NCBI GenBank assembly: GCA_023052935.1
Contig: CM041295.1
Span: forward strand, 164,443,366-164,507,365
DNA from: Piezodorus guildinii
Lineage: Eukaryota; Arthropoda; Insecta; Hemiptera; Pentatomidae
Direction: 5' to 3'
Length of the DNA stretch: 64,000 bases
Under the pieces are notes generated by a model. It saw nothing but the letters and a program-made list of their open reading frames with translations. It searched no databases and was not told the origin of the DNA. Positions 11,379-21,825 of the stretch are shown here, one piece after another (positions within the stretch are counted from its first letter, which is position 1; each line of letters begins with the position of its first letter). The position numbers and the translations under genes were made by a program.

Positions 11379-11839
11379 TTTTTTTAATTATCAACAATTT
11401 ATATTTATTTATATTGTTTACTCACTGTGACGATGTTTACGTAGAGTTGTTGCAACTAAATCCTTAAAAGGTTTAGGGATTAACTGATTCTCTTCTATGT
11501 ATATCCCAGTAAACAACGAACTTTATTCTAGTATAATCACGCTAGATTTTGTTTTTGAGTGAAAAAGTGAGACACTTAGTTCACCTAGTGTACACTTTAA
11601 AAAGTTGTGAAAAAGAAAAAAAAAATTTGGAAAAATAATTACGGTTGACAAAGAAAAAACTGTGGGAGCTCTATATGTTGCCTTGATGCCGTCACTGGCC
11701 AGACTGAGATAAGCCAAAATAAAACGAATGTTTAATTGCTTTATACGTTTCATCTTTGGGATATTCAGAGACACCTCTATCACCCGATTTTACGAAGGGT
11801 TGATGTGGCTTTACCGTTCCTTCAGCAGGTAAGTATTTC

Positions 11840-12765
11840 CTAGCATCCTTCCTCAACCAGGTTATCCAATCCCAGTGTCCGTCTTACATCTTTGATCTCC
11901 TTAAATTCAAATCCTCTTTTCGTTCCCGTGACACCCGCTCGCGGCCTTTTGATCTGTATATAACGTCCCATCGATCCACAGCTTTCGATAGATCATTCCT
12001 AACTAACTCCATTCCTTCTAATACCCGGAACTTTCAAACTCCCTCAATATTTAAACCCCGTCTATTTAGCCATTTCCTATCAATACAATTCCCAAACAAT
12101 CCCAAGTAAATGCTAATTTCAGGGAATATCAAGAGATGAAGCAGACAGATACATTTATTTATTTATTCAATTTTCGTTTTCTCGTTTCCATTGACAGCAA
12201 ATATTATTTAGAGTTTTTCTTTTAATCTTTTCAATGACGTAAGATAAAATTATTTATTATTTTACAAACACTCAGAAGATTTTTAATTTTTTTTCTTTTT
12301 TTTTAATTTAATTTAAAACTGTAAACATATTTTTTTTTGTTCTTATGTTTGCATACATTGAAGAATTGTTAATTTCTTTTCTTTTTATATTTCATTTTAA
12401 AACTCTCTCTCTCTTTTTTTTTTTGTGTTCTTTTTAAATCTTATTATATCTTTTTTTGTTCTTACGTTAACATACATTGAAGAATTGTAACTTATTTTCT
12501 GTTTATATTTTATTTTAAAATATAAAAAAATCAGTTTTATTTTTTTTTTATTGTTGTCATGTTAACATACATTTATTTCTCTTGTTTGTGCATTTTTATT
12601 AAAATTTATCTTTTATGTTATCTTCTTTGTTCAGGTTATTTGTTCAATTCTATTGTTTTCAATTATTATACTCTAAGATTATATTCTTAAGTCCACTTTA
12701 TGTTTCCTGCTGTATTATTCTAAAGGGACTTGTCCCAGAATAAATAAAGAATTATTATTATTATA
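11840..12765 (+). mobile_element. 5'-truncated CR1-like copy CR1-c, 3' end
   Basis: The plus strand to about 12,109 encodes the C-terminal tail of a CR1-type ORF2. It has a RSRDTRSRPFDLYITSHRS segment and a KPRLFSHFLS ending with TAA at 12,107, matching the layout of the CR1-b tail at 2142-2363. An AT-rich 3' UTR follows, ending in a GGGAC-TT-GTCCC hairpin (12,725-12,736), AGAATAAATAAAG and an (ATT)n tail. The 5' break is not sharply defined. It lies head-to-head with the 5' end of CR1-a. Confidence 0.75.
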
Positions 12766-13017
12766 TCTAATTTAAATATTAATAGACAACAACAATATTT
12801 ACCCACATCAAAGTGGGGTTCATATTTCATGAAACCCAATTTTTTAAAAATTATATTTGATGAGTCAAAAATTTAAATAAAAAGCACTGCTCGCCTCTGC
12901 ATTGAAGTAAATTATAAAGATATAGTAAAATACCATCAATGTAAGAAGTGACCTAATTGTTTCTCCTTTTTCTCTAGAATCACTTACTGAAATGTAACTA
13001 CTAGCTAATCGTAATAA

Positions 13018-13828
13018 TTTATTTATTTTATTGAAATTTACAACTGTATAATGGAATACAAGTAAATTTGAGTGGAATATAAAAAAGCATGAAACACTTG
13101 TAGAGAAGCTTCCCAATGGAAGCACTCTAAATATATCCTAAACTAGAAGGTCTCGCGGCCATCTTCTTTTGAGACGCCTCGGAGGCTGACTATCCTAAAT
13201 TGAAGAGAAAGAAAGGAATAAAAAATGAGGGTTAGGGTGGGAATGGAGTTTGTCCTGAAAGGAATGGTATCTAGATCGGGCCAAATCCGCAACATACGGA
13301 ACACTTAGGTCTTTATGGATCAGTTTGTTCGTGACAAATTAAGGAGCCTTTGATGATTTTACGAAGGATTTTGGATTGTAGGGATTGGATACGGGAAGAA
13401 TTCGATGGTTTAGTAGAGCCCCAAAGCTCTTCTCCGTAAGTCCATATCGGCCTTATGATAGTCATGTAGATGTAGATAAGCCTTTTGTACTTAAGTGTAA
13501 GGTTAGAGCGTTTGTCATAATAAGTGTTGAAGTAGTCGAAAACGTCGGGCAGTTTCTTGTCTATTCAGTTTTGTGTGAGGGTTCCAAGTACGTTTTTCCC
13601 GGTGCAGTCCTAGGTATCGGATCTGTTCAAATGGGACAAGGGGAGTGTTATTGAAGGATACTAGGTAAAGGTAAAGAGTAAAGGTAATTTGGTTGGATTG
13701 GTTGACATTAACTTTAATTCTCTAATTCTGACACCATACCTCAAGGTCTCTGAGGTGGGATTAGAGAGTTTGAGAGGCAATAGTCGGATCAGTATTGACT
13801 AATAACACACAAGTATCATCAATGGAAT
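13018..13828 (-). mobile_element. Jockey-like 3' fragment, same family as element J
   Basis: Minus-strand sequence homologous to 55,260-55,976 and 60,740-60,850 (element J). It preserves a DDTCVL remnant of the RT catalytic block near 13,820, a QIRYLGLH block near 13,610, a RFRLLQHLL segment and the family's 3' UTR, ending in ...TTTCAATAAATAAAAT at 13,018. It is 5'-truncated inside the RT domain and full of frameshifts. It shows that the family is multi-copy. Confidence 0.75.
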
Positions 13829-14737
13829 ATATCCTCACTGTACTTTAATAAAAAAACAAATCCAGATATAAAGAGCAGATAAACACATGAGCAAATGTCC
13901 AAGAACACTGTAGTCTATCGGCCTTTTCCTTCTCCTTTAACAGGAAAACATACTTTCAAAATTTACTCTCTACTCATAGTTTGCGCTCTTGCCAAGCCGT
14001 AATACCCTTCCAAGACAAGTTGCTATTTTAAAATGACTTGTTGAACTTATATTCTAAGTCATTTCTTTGCATTTTGTAGCAGCAAATCGTGGCATTAGTG
14101 TTGTGAGTAAAAATATTCTCGACTGCTTTCAATGTGAACTGCCAAATTGCACCGTTAGTTAGATTTGTTATCGATTGAGACTGCAACACAGTTCTATCCA
14201 TCATCCCTTGAGCATCCGAATTGTCATGATAATTTGTTTCATTATTACAATGTTTGATGGATTTAATTTTGTTTTTATTAGATTCCACTCGTTTAGCGTT
14301 CAAAACCATTATATATAAGGGCGATATTATATGCGTAGTACCAGCATTACTTAAAGTGTTAAATTATACACAAGAAAGGATCTAAAAACAAGTAAAAAAA
14401 TTTCCTATAAAAATAAAATATAGACAACGTAAAGACAAATATAATTATTAAATAAACACAACTGGCGTGTAGGTATACTTCACTTTAGTATACTTTTCGG
14501 TTATCTGGTCAGTGAGTTTTTTTTTATGGGAGATTCTTTTAAAGATTTCTGAGTGAAAAAGAATTATATAAATTCATAGTTGTGAAATATACTTATTAAA
14601 TAAAAAGAAATATGAATTCCAAAGACTTTTGACACTCACTGTAGATAGATATTGTTTTTCCTTGTCAGAGTGAAATTTTGATTTTTTTAAAATAAATATA
14701 CGATTATTTGGCAATCGCATTATATATATATTATACA

Positions 14738-14738
<1 letters not shown>
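13829..14738. other. AT-rich stretch, nothing recognised
   Basis: No coding pattern, repeat copy or RNA gene is evident. Short open frames (for example 14,028-14,309 minus) have no recognisable motif. Confidence 0.6.
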
Positions 14739-14805
<67 letters not shown>

Positions 14806-14815
14806 CATACATACA

Positions 14816-14849
<34 letters not shown>

Positions 14850-14895
14850 CATACATACATACATACACAAATATATATATATATATATATATATT
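14739..14895. repeat. (TA)n / (CATA)n microsatellite
   Basis: A pure TA run (about 14,745-14,800) passes into CATA repeats and a second short TA run. Tyr/Ile alternating frames on both strands are an artefact of this tract. Confidence 0.95.
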
Positions 14896-15414
14896 ATGAA
14901 TTAGCAATGTTTTGCCTTCTCGGTATTATTTGTCTCAAATGCTATTTACTTCAGAAGTTATCTATTATAATTTATAAATAATTTAGAAGCAAGGTTCGGA
15001 CCAGAAGATGCTTTCATTGAGGTGACATTGTCTAACATTGAAGTAACATTCTCAAAAGCTTTAGAGGAACACTTTACTATTAATGTTCTATAAATACATT
15101 TTAGATTTCATTGGTAACAATCCAGTTAAAACCAAAGCCCAAAGAGGATATAAAGAAATGCGGAACGAAATCTTTCCACCGGAAACAGGACGTTAAGGTT
15201 TAGATTGAAGAAGAAAGGATTCCTGGCCATGCGGAATACACAGGGATGCAATTCAATGCATATGTTAATAATGTTGGACATTGATTATTATTCTTAGAAG
15301 ACTGTATCCTTTATAAAAATAGTAAAAATTAACGCTTTATAAATACTCTTTTTTTCCTAATATAAACTGAAAACAAAACTAAAATTTTATATTTATAATT
15401 AGACGACACTTTTT
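14896..15414. other. Unassigned sequence
   Basis: Moderately AT-rich single-copy-looking DNA between the microsatellite and the first T-family repeat. No supported feature. Confidence 0.5.
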
Positions 15415-15538
15415 ACTTTCACTTACTATATATAGTAAGGGGAAGTATTGCGATCGTGAAAATTTTCGAATTCCAGTTTTCAACGGAAATACACGTTTTA
15501 GGGTCCCCTGAGTCCAAATAACCAAGTCCCGCAAAAAG

Positions 15539-15577
<39 letters not shown>

Positions 15578-16333
15578 GTAACTCCCGGGCGGAAACGGTA
15601 AGTCCTATGAAACTGAAATTTCATATTTAAGACAACTATACGCCCGAGACGTGACAAAACTTTTTTCATCAAAATGAGCCTACCAGAAGAGGCACTTTAT
15701 ATCATGCATTTTTCACCTTTTTTCGATTTTCTCAAAAACGGTTCCGACGATTTTGATTAAACTCGCTATATCGATGTAAAATTTAATGGGCTTTAATATC
15801 ATGCAGGTTTTATTAAGATAAAAATGGTCTGACAGGGCTTAAATGCCGATATTTTAAATTTTCTTCCCCTAAAGTACCTTTAATTTTGTAGATTCAATAA
15901 TAATAACTAGATTATCTTGTTGACGCTGATAAAAAACAGTTAAATATATAAATTGAATGAATTCGATACACAATGAAGGGAGAAAACAGAAACTATATTT
16001 TTTAAATGCAATTTTTCGTTTTTGAACATAAGAACTTAATAATATACACGTATGATATACCGTTGGAAAGCTAAAGATTTTAGAAAAAATATCATCTCAT
16101 ACACAAGCTTTTATAAGTTAATGGAGAGTGATGAAAAGAAGATAAAACTAACTGATTATTTTAGATAATAATATAATAGATTTTTTAATGAAACACATGT
16201 TTCTATATAAATTCAATTTGATTAATTCCTTAATAGTTTCACGTATTTTTATCTTTAACTGTATTTGAAAATTCTTTCATTGATTTTAAAAATGGAGGTA
16301 AGTGAAAGTCGTGTGTTGCCCGCACCAGATTTT
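15415..16333 (+). repeat. T-family interspersed repeat, copy T1 (complete)
   Basis: About 0.9 kb, bounded by the 12-bp inverted ends ACTTTCACTTAC (15,415) and GTAAGTGAAAGT (16,298-16,309), followed by a shared GTGTTGCCCGCACCAGA flank to about 16,333. It starts with a CTTACTATATATAGTAAG palindrome and has an internal (TG)n tract (about 15,541-15,572). The same order of blocks occurs in T2, T3, T4 and T5. No protein-coding capacity is convincing. It could be a MITE-like DNA element or a non-autonomous element of another class. Both complete copies lie in short T runs. Confidence 0.75.
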
Positions 16334-16487
16334 TTATATATAAAATATAAATCACCACGTCTTTCTAAACTTATCTAATCTCAATTATAAACAAAAATAA
16401 TATTTATTTACAACAGAATAATCAGCCAGGTAGGATTTTTTTAAATGAACAAAATATATTATATATTTTTTCAAATATAAATTAAGG

Positions 16488-16775
16488 AGTAGTGTGGACA
16501 GGTGCATAAAGCACTACTGTTCTCCAGGTCCCAGGTTCGAATCCCGGCTGTGGCAGAATAATCTATTCTGTTATTTTAGTGGTGGGGCTACCCTAGGATA
16601 TAGAGGCCCTCCGGGGGCACACCCAGCCTTTATAAAGTGAATACCCGAATAGGGGAAAACCCGGCGAATGAGCGTGATCTCGGCCTAATCATCTCATTGC
16701 ACACCACTTTTGGTCTAGAAACAGTGCAAATATCTATATGTACTCAGCTTAAGACCCTTCATGCTTTGTAGAGGT
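16488..16775 (+). mobile_element. tRNA-derived SINE-like element (SINE-1)
   Basis: A B-box GGTTCGAATCC is present at 16,534-16,544, preceded about 35 bp upstream by a weak A-box-like stretch. A GC-richer body (CCCTCCGGGGGCACACCC, CGGCGAATGAGCGTG) follows, which stands out from the AT-rich surroundings. This layout fits a tRNA-related head joined to a family-specific body. Ends and target duplication were not resolved. Confidence 0.55.
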
Positions 16776-17031
16776 ACAGGTTTTTTTTCCAATATAAATT
16801 TTAAAAATTATTGGTAATCCTATCTATTAGAGTACATTTTATTAGGAACAAGAGAAGCTGAGACGGCAATGTTAAACATGTATGGCATTTCTATATATTA
16901 AACCATTTCATAAATAGTAAACTGTTTCATCGTAATAATATCGTGTATGTGTGTGTGTTTAAAAATATAAATATATAGTATATATATGATATAAATAATA
17001 ATTAAATATTAAATAATTATAATATATATAA

Positions 17032-17057
<26 letters not shown>
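16776..17057. other. AT-rich DNA ending in a short (TA)n tract
   Basis: No coding signal. TA-rich stretches at about 16,970-17,057 border the R-A copy. Confidence 0.6.
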
Positions 17058-17062
<5 letters not shown>

Positions 17063-17800
17063 TGTTTTTGCCCTCCTGCTTTTCTAAGGCAGCGGTACCT
17101 TTAAAAACTAGCTTACTTAATATATTTAATCTATATATATATATACTATATTTAATGATACCATTGGATTTCCTTTCCAAAGGTATCGTGTTTACCAATC
17201 CAAGAGGTGGCATGCAGGGTAAGATTAAAGTAAACAAGATTCAATTAATACGTTATTATAATTATTAACATACATATATAAATTATATTAATACATTGCC
17301 TAGAACTTTGATTGAGAATACTGAGGGATATTTTCACTACTACGTTTGCCATAAAATATTACAAATAACGAGATACCTTTAAAACACTGTCGGCTGACGA
17401 AGGTGGAATCATCTTAAGACGTCCATTCTCTTCTCCATCCTCCAGCTGCTCTCAGAACCCCGACGGCCACCTCCTCTTCTTGTAGATGGAACCCGACTTA
17501 CTCTTCTTGAGGATAAAACTTGACTCCCCGTGACTGGACTAAGACTAACTCTTCGGATCTTCTATCTCATAAACGTCACCTCGGGTGGGCCGATATGGGA
17601 AGTGCCCCGGTTGGCGGTATAGCCTTTGTGCTCTTATTCTTATCTTTTCACCACTCTCTCCTTAATATTCTTGTTGGCCGCCGCTGGGAGAAACTACCAG
17701 GGGCCTCTGATACCGTTGGGGGACCCATACCGATGGGAAATCTAGAGGGATAGGTAAACACCTTTTGATCATTTGCCGCCCTAATCTTATAAAGGCATAT
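17058..17800 (+). repeat. R-A interspersed repeat, copy 1 (longest)
   Basis: Begins TGCTATGTTTTTG and ends near CTTATAAAGGCATAT. The same blocks occur at 23,653-24,241 (about 150 bp shorter) and, inverted and more diverged, at 48,360-49,041. It contains a short TA tract, a GGATTTCC..GGTATCGTG block, a GTCGGCTGACGAAGGTGGAATC block and a pyrimidine-rich CTCTTCTCC region. No protein frame is shared by the copies. The TG start and a possible CA end raise the idea of a solo LTR, but target duplications do not agree, so the class is open. Confidence 0.7.
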
Positions 17801-18331
17801 TGTCTTGATATGACTCTGGGCTTAATTTATGTTACATTTAACTAAGTATTCCTATTTAATATTATTTACAAAATTCATATTTACAAAAATAACTTCTAAT
17901 ATTTGAGAATTTTATTAATAACCAAATCAATTACTTAAATCGACAATGAAATAATTTATAATAGTATATTCTTTCAATAAACTATTCAGTAGGTACAATA
18001 ATTCTTTTATAAACATATTCTACTCATTCACAATTAACTGTTTACATTTACGTTTTGTCCATAATTCCTGAAATATCATTTGAAATCAAATATAAGTTCC
18101 GTCTATTCTACATAGTTTTAGGTAATCTGTCGGGTTATCTAATTCACAAAAATACAATAAATAATTTTCACCAATACTTTTTTTTTTTTTTATTGTGTGG
18201 CAAGCTGTTAAAAATCAACTAAACTGATTCTACTGTACTAGGCTTCAATATCTTTAAAAATAAAAATAATAATAGTAATAATAATAACAACATATTATAT
18301 CACTTTAGTATTCTCTTTCATACAACTTTTT
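17801..18331. other. AT-rich spacer
   Basis: No supported feature between the R-A copy and T2. Confidence 0.6.
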
Positions 18332-18893
18332 ACTTTCACTTACTATATATAGTAAGGAAAGTATTGCGATCGTGAAAATTTTCAACGGAAATACACGTTT
18401 TAGGGTCCCCTGAGTCCAAATAACCAAGTCCCGCAAAAAGGTCTGTGTGTCTGTGTGTGTGTGTGTCTGTGGTAACTCCCAGGCGGAAACGGTAAGTCCT
18501 ATGAAACTGAAATTTCATATTTAAGACAACTATACGCCCGAGACGTGACAAAACTTTTTTCATCAAAATGAGCTTACCAGAAGAGGCACTTTATACCATG
18601 CATTTTGCACCTTTTTTCGATTTTCTCAAAAACGGTTCCGACGATTTTGATTAAACTCGCTATATCGATGTAAAATTAAATGGGCTTTAATATCATGTAG
18701 GTTTTATTTGGATAAAAATGGTCTGACAGGGCTTAAATGCCGATATTTTAAATTTTCTTTCTCTAAAGTACCTTTAATTTTTTAGATTCAATAATAATAA
18801 CTAGATTATCTTGTTAGCGCTGATGAAAAACAGGTAAATATATAAATTGAATAAATTCGATACCCAACTAAAGGAGAAAACAGAAAAAAATTA
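18332..18893 (+). repeat. T-family copy T2 (3'-truncated)
   Basis: Starts with the family's ACTTTCACTTAC end and palindrome, has a 14-bp internal deletion relative to T1 near 18,382, carries the (TG)n tract, and stops about 560 bp in, directly against copy T3 in the same orientation. Confidence 0.8.
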
Positions 18894-18898
18894 TTTTT

Positions 18899-19037
18899 AC
18901 TTTCACTTACTATATATAGTAAGGAAAGTATTGCGATCGTGAAAATTTTCGAATTCCAGTTTTCAACGGAAATACACGTTTTAGGGTCCCCTGAGTCCAA
19001 ATAACCAAGTCCCGCAAAAAGGTCTTTGTGTGTGTGT

Positions 19038-19070
<33 letters not shown>

Positions 19071-19825
19071 GTAACTCCCGGGCGGAAACGGTAAGTCCTA
19101 TGAAACTGAAATTTCATATTTAAGACAACTATACGCCCGAGACGTGACAAAACTTTTTTCATCAAAATGAGCCTACCAGAAGAGGCACTTTATATCATGC
19201 ATTTTGCACCTTTTTTCGATTTTCTCAAAAACGGTTCCGACGATTTTGATTAAACTCGCTATATCGATGTAAAATTTAATGGGCTTTAATTTCATGTAGG
19301 TTTTATTTAGATAAAAATGGTCTGACACGGCTTAAATGCCGATATTTTATATTTTCTTTCTCTAAAGTACCTTTAATTTTGTATATTCAATAATAATAAC
19401 TAGATTATCTTGTTAACGCTGATGAAAAACTGGTAAATATATAAATTGAATAAATTCGATACCCAACTAAAGGAGAAAACAGAAAAAATATTTTTTTAAT
19501 GCAATTTTTCGTTTTTGAACATAACAGCAGTAATATACATGTATGATATACCGTTGGAAAGCTAAAGATTTTAGAAAAATTATCATCTCATACACAAGCT
19601 TTTAAAAGTTATTGGAGAGTGATGAAAAGAAGATAAAACTAACTGATTATTTAAGATAATAATATAATTGATTTTTTAATAAAACACACGTTTCTATATA
19701 AATTCAATTTGATAAATTCCTTAATAATTTCACGTATTTTTATCTCTAGCTGTATTTGAAAATTCTTTCATTGATTTTAAAAATGGAGGTAAGTGAAAGT
19801 CGTGTGTTGCCCGCACCAGATTTTT
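18899..19825 (+). repeat. T-family copy T3 (complete)
   Basis: A full-length copy with both inverted ends (18,899-18,910; 19,789-19,800) and the GTGTTGCCCGCACCAGA flank. It is close to T1 along its whole length, with scattered substitutions and a longer (TG)n tract. It sits head-to-tail behind T2. Confidence 0.82.
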
Positions 19826-20810
19826 ATTATGCTTAAGCAAGTACCTATCTCAGTTTACAAACATAAATTCGTCAAATTTATCTTGATTGTAAAGTTACAA
19901 ATTGGGTACAGGAATGGGATGATTCTCAGGTAATTATTAATTGTATACATCTAAAAATGTATTACTCAATGACTTACTAGAATACAAAAATTTAATTAAT
20001 ACAACAATAACCTAACATATGCAATCGATATAATCGACTACTAAGAACCATTTTACACATAATAATTAATTGAGCCCTATTAAGTTAGTATGATTTTAAA
20101 TATTAACAGTGGATCATTAAAGAATACAACCTCAGCACTCTAAGTGGACAACGATGATTCCTCTATCTTCCCAAAATAAAAATAAAAATGTTAATCCCTC
20201 CTGCGGGATAACGGAGGCACTGTCGCTACTCCAAATTAAGGGTTCTTTCCTTTCATCAAACCTATTAAAGGGTAATAATATCATTTTAGAGACGGTAAGG
20301 AGGACCCATGTCTACACCAATTAAAAGATAAATTATCATAAAAATTCCACACCTGAATATAAAAAATAAATAATAAAAAAAATATAGATCCAACGCTTAA
20401 CGTAATTTATGCTCATGAAGGGATGCTCATTTCTGCTAAGTTATTACTAAAGGATAATAAAGAAAACAAAAATATTTTATTGAAAAATCCAGACTAAGAT
20501 CGGTTACTACTATTAAAAATTAAAATAAATTATCTCTTTTATTTTAATTATCAATCCTTGCAATTGTCTTGGATATTATATGATTATTTAGATATTACCA
20601 TCCTAACAAAAGTTAACCAATAATTATTCCTGAGATCCATTTTACATTTAAAAGTTATTATCGAGGTCTGAAACTTATATATGAACCATTACTAAAATTC
20701 TATTCATAAATGCTGATAATAAGTTAAACAAAAACCTAACATTAATATTAAAACAATTCCTATTATTTACCTATTAAAGCTAATTCTAGTATGTATACCA
20801 TATATACAAA
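19826..20810. other. AT-rich DNA downstream of the 302-codon ORF
   Basis: No gene is recognised. Part of it could be the 3' flank of the minus-strand ORF at 20,811-21,719. No polyadenylation pattern was judged convincing. Confidence 0.45.
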
Positions 20811-21719
20811 TTATTTAAAACTTCCAGTTTTTGGTTCAGCCTGAGCATGGCTCAGACTGGCCAGTTTTAGCTCGTCTGACGGAGGGAACGCTAATTTCCC
20901 CTTTTTATCCCCTGGAAAAGGATAAAGACTGCCGTGAACTACCATAATATGGTATGCGTTCTCTACTAACATGGTCCAAGACCAATAACCCTTATACAAA
21001 TCATATTTTAAAATTACAATGACAACAGATTCGGTTTGAATATCCCTGTCATAATTAAGTATACTTATTTTTGTTAACAAGTCTTTATTAAAGACGGGGA
21101 AATATATTTTCGGATGATTTAAAGTTTCTAACCTATAGTCTACCGGCTGGGGCCTACTAAAGGAGATTGAAGAGGTTATTAATATCCGGAACGTCAAGCA
21201 CTTTCTGGGTTGTACCTCGCGAACTTTTATGAAATTCACACTATCCTTAGCATCACGAGAAACAATTATAAGGGTCTTGTCCTGAGCCTCTTCGATTGTA
21301 GAATTACTAGATGGAGTCGCGGGTATAGGTTTCTCTTCTGGGCTAATAGGGGGTTCCGTTTCCGTTCTTTCTTCGAATTCTTCACTCTTTCTGACTTCAG
21401 GCTTCGTTTCTATTTCTACCTCTTCACTTATGCTAATACGAGGTTGATTTTCTGTCTTGAGCACTTCACTAGGTTCGGTGTTATTATTAATTTCTTCTTT
21501 ATCTTCCTTGGAGGCTGTCTTCTGAATTTGGAGGTCAACGTCTGTAGAGCAGGCTGTGGCTACAGTCGGGCGAAACCTCTCTGTCACTTTATTGAGACTC
21601 TCTTCAAAATTTTTAAACATCTGTTTTTCTTCCTTTATGTTTTCCTCTAATTGATCCTTAATTGCTTGGAGCATTTTCATTATGAAGCTCCGTTCCTCGT
21701 TTTCGACTCTTGAAGCCAT
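20811..21719 (-). CDS. Uncharacterised 302-codon ORF with N-terminal coiled coil
   Basis: An intact frame from ATG at 21,719 to the stop at 20,811. Residues about 1-55 are rich in K, E and Q with heptad spacing (coiled-coil-like, starting MASRVENEERSFIMKML). Residues about 70-160 are acidic and rich in E, P, S and T (low complexity). Residues about 165-290 look globular, with a PVDYRLETLNHPKIYFPVF segment and a GYWSWTMLVENAYHIMVVHG segment. I recognise no known domain. The coiled-coil start is reminiscent of some LTR-retrotransposon Gag proteins, but no knuckle, protease or LTRs were found. It lies about 100 bp from the 3' end of an RTE-like insertion. It may be a retroelement remnant or a lineage-specific gene. 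Confidence 0.45.
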   Translation of the reverse strand: MASRVENEERSFIMKMLQAIKDQLEENIKEEKQMFKNFEESLNKVTERFRPTVATACSTDVDLQIQKTASKEDKEEINNNTEPSEVLKTENQPRISISEEVEIETKPEVRKSEEFEERTETEPPISPEEKPIPATPSSNSTIEEAQDKTLIIVSRDAKDSVNFIKVREVQPRKCLTFRILITSSISFSRPQPVDYRLETLNHPKIYFPVFNKDLLTKISILNYDRDIQTESVVIVILKYDLYKGYWSWTMLVENAYHIMVVHGSLYPFPGDKKGKLAFPPSDELKLASLSHAQAEPKTGSFK

Positions 21720-21825
21720 AATTGAAAATTGTGTGCGGAAGAAAATACCCCGTATAATAAAATATTTAAAAAATCTTAATGGTGGGTTTAAACGCTAACA
21801 CAACAAATAAAATAAACGAAAAAAA

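Larger units (their letters stand above)
1..11790 (-). mobile_element. CR1-like non-LTR retrotransposon CR1-a, interrupted twice
   Basis: The element is read on the minus strand with its 5' end near 11,790 (boundary uncertain) and its 3' end beyond the left edge. Its parts are ORF1 N-terminus (10,734-11,378), ORF1 C-terminus (7418-7695), the ORF2 endonuclease (6513-7146) and the ORF2 reverse transcriptase (1-1795). The pieces are collinear once two later insertions are removed: an LTR element at 7696-10,729 and CR1-b at 1796-6512. The ORF1 type (PHD-like finger, coiled coil, FP25-like C-terminus) with an APE-type endonuclease and RT in ORF2 fits the CR1 group of arthropod elements; the clade assignment is inference without a tree. 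Frameshifts show it is inactive. Confidence 0.8.

Noticed and set aside
14708..14899. Tyr/Ile-rich ORFs
   Set aside because: Translation of a (TA)n/(CATA)n microsatellite; the same applies to frames in 35,029-35,330 and 54,456-54,707.
15379..15672. Open frame in T1, repeated in T2 and T3 (MMKKVLSRLGR start)
   Set aside because: It runs through the (TG)n tract as a His-Thr repeat, changes frame between copies after the tract, and is not kept in T4.
17058..17800. R-A as a solo LTR
   Set aside because: It starts TG and could end CA, but the flanking bases of copies 1 and 2 do not give a consistent target duplication and no primer site or coding region is linked.
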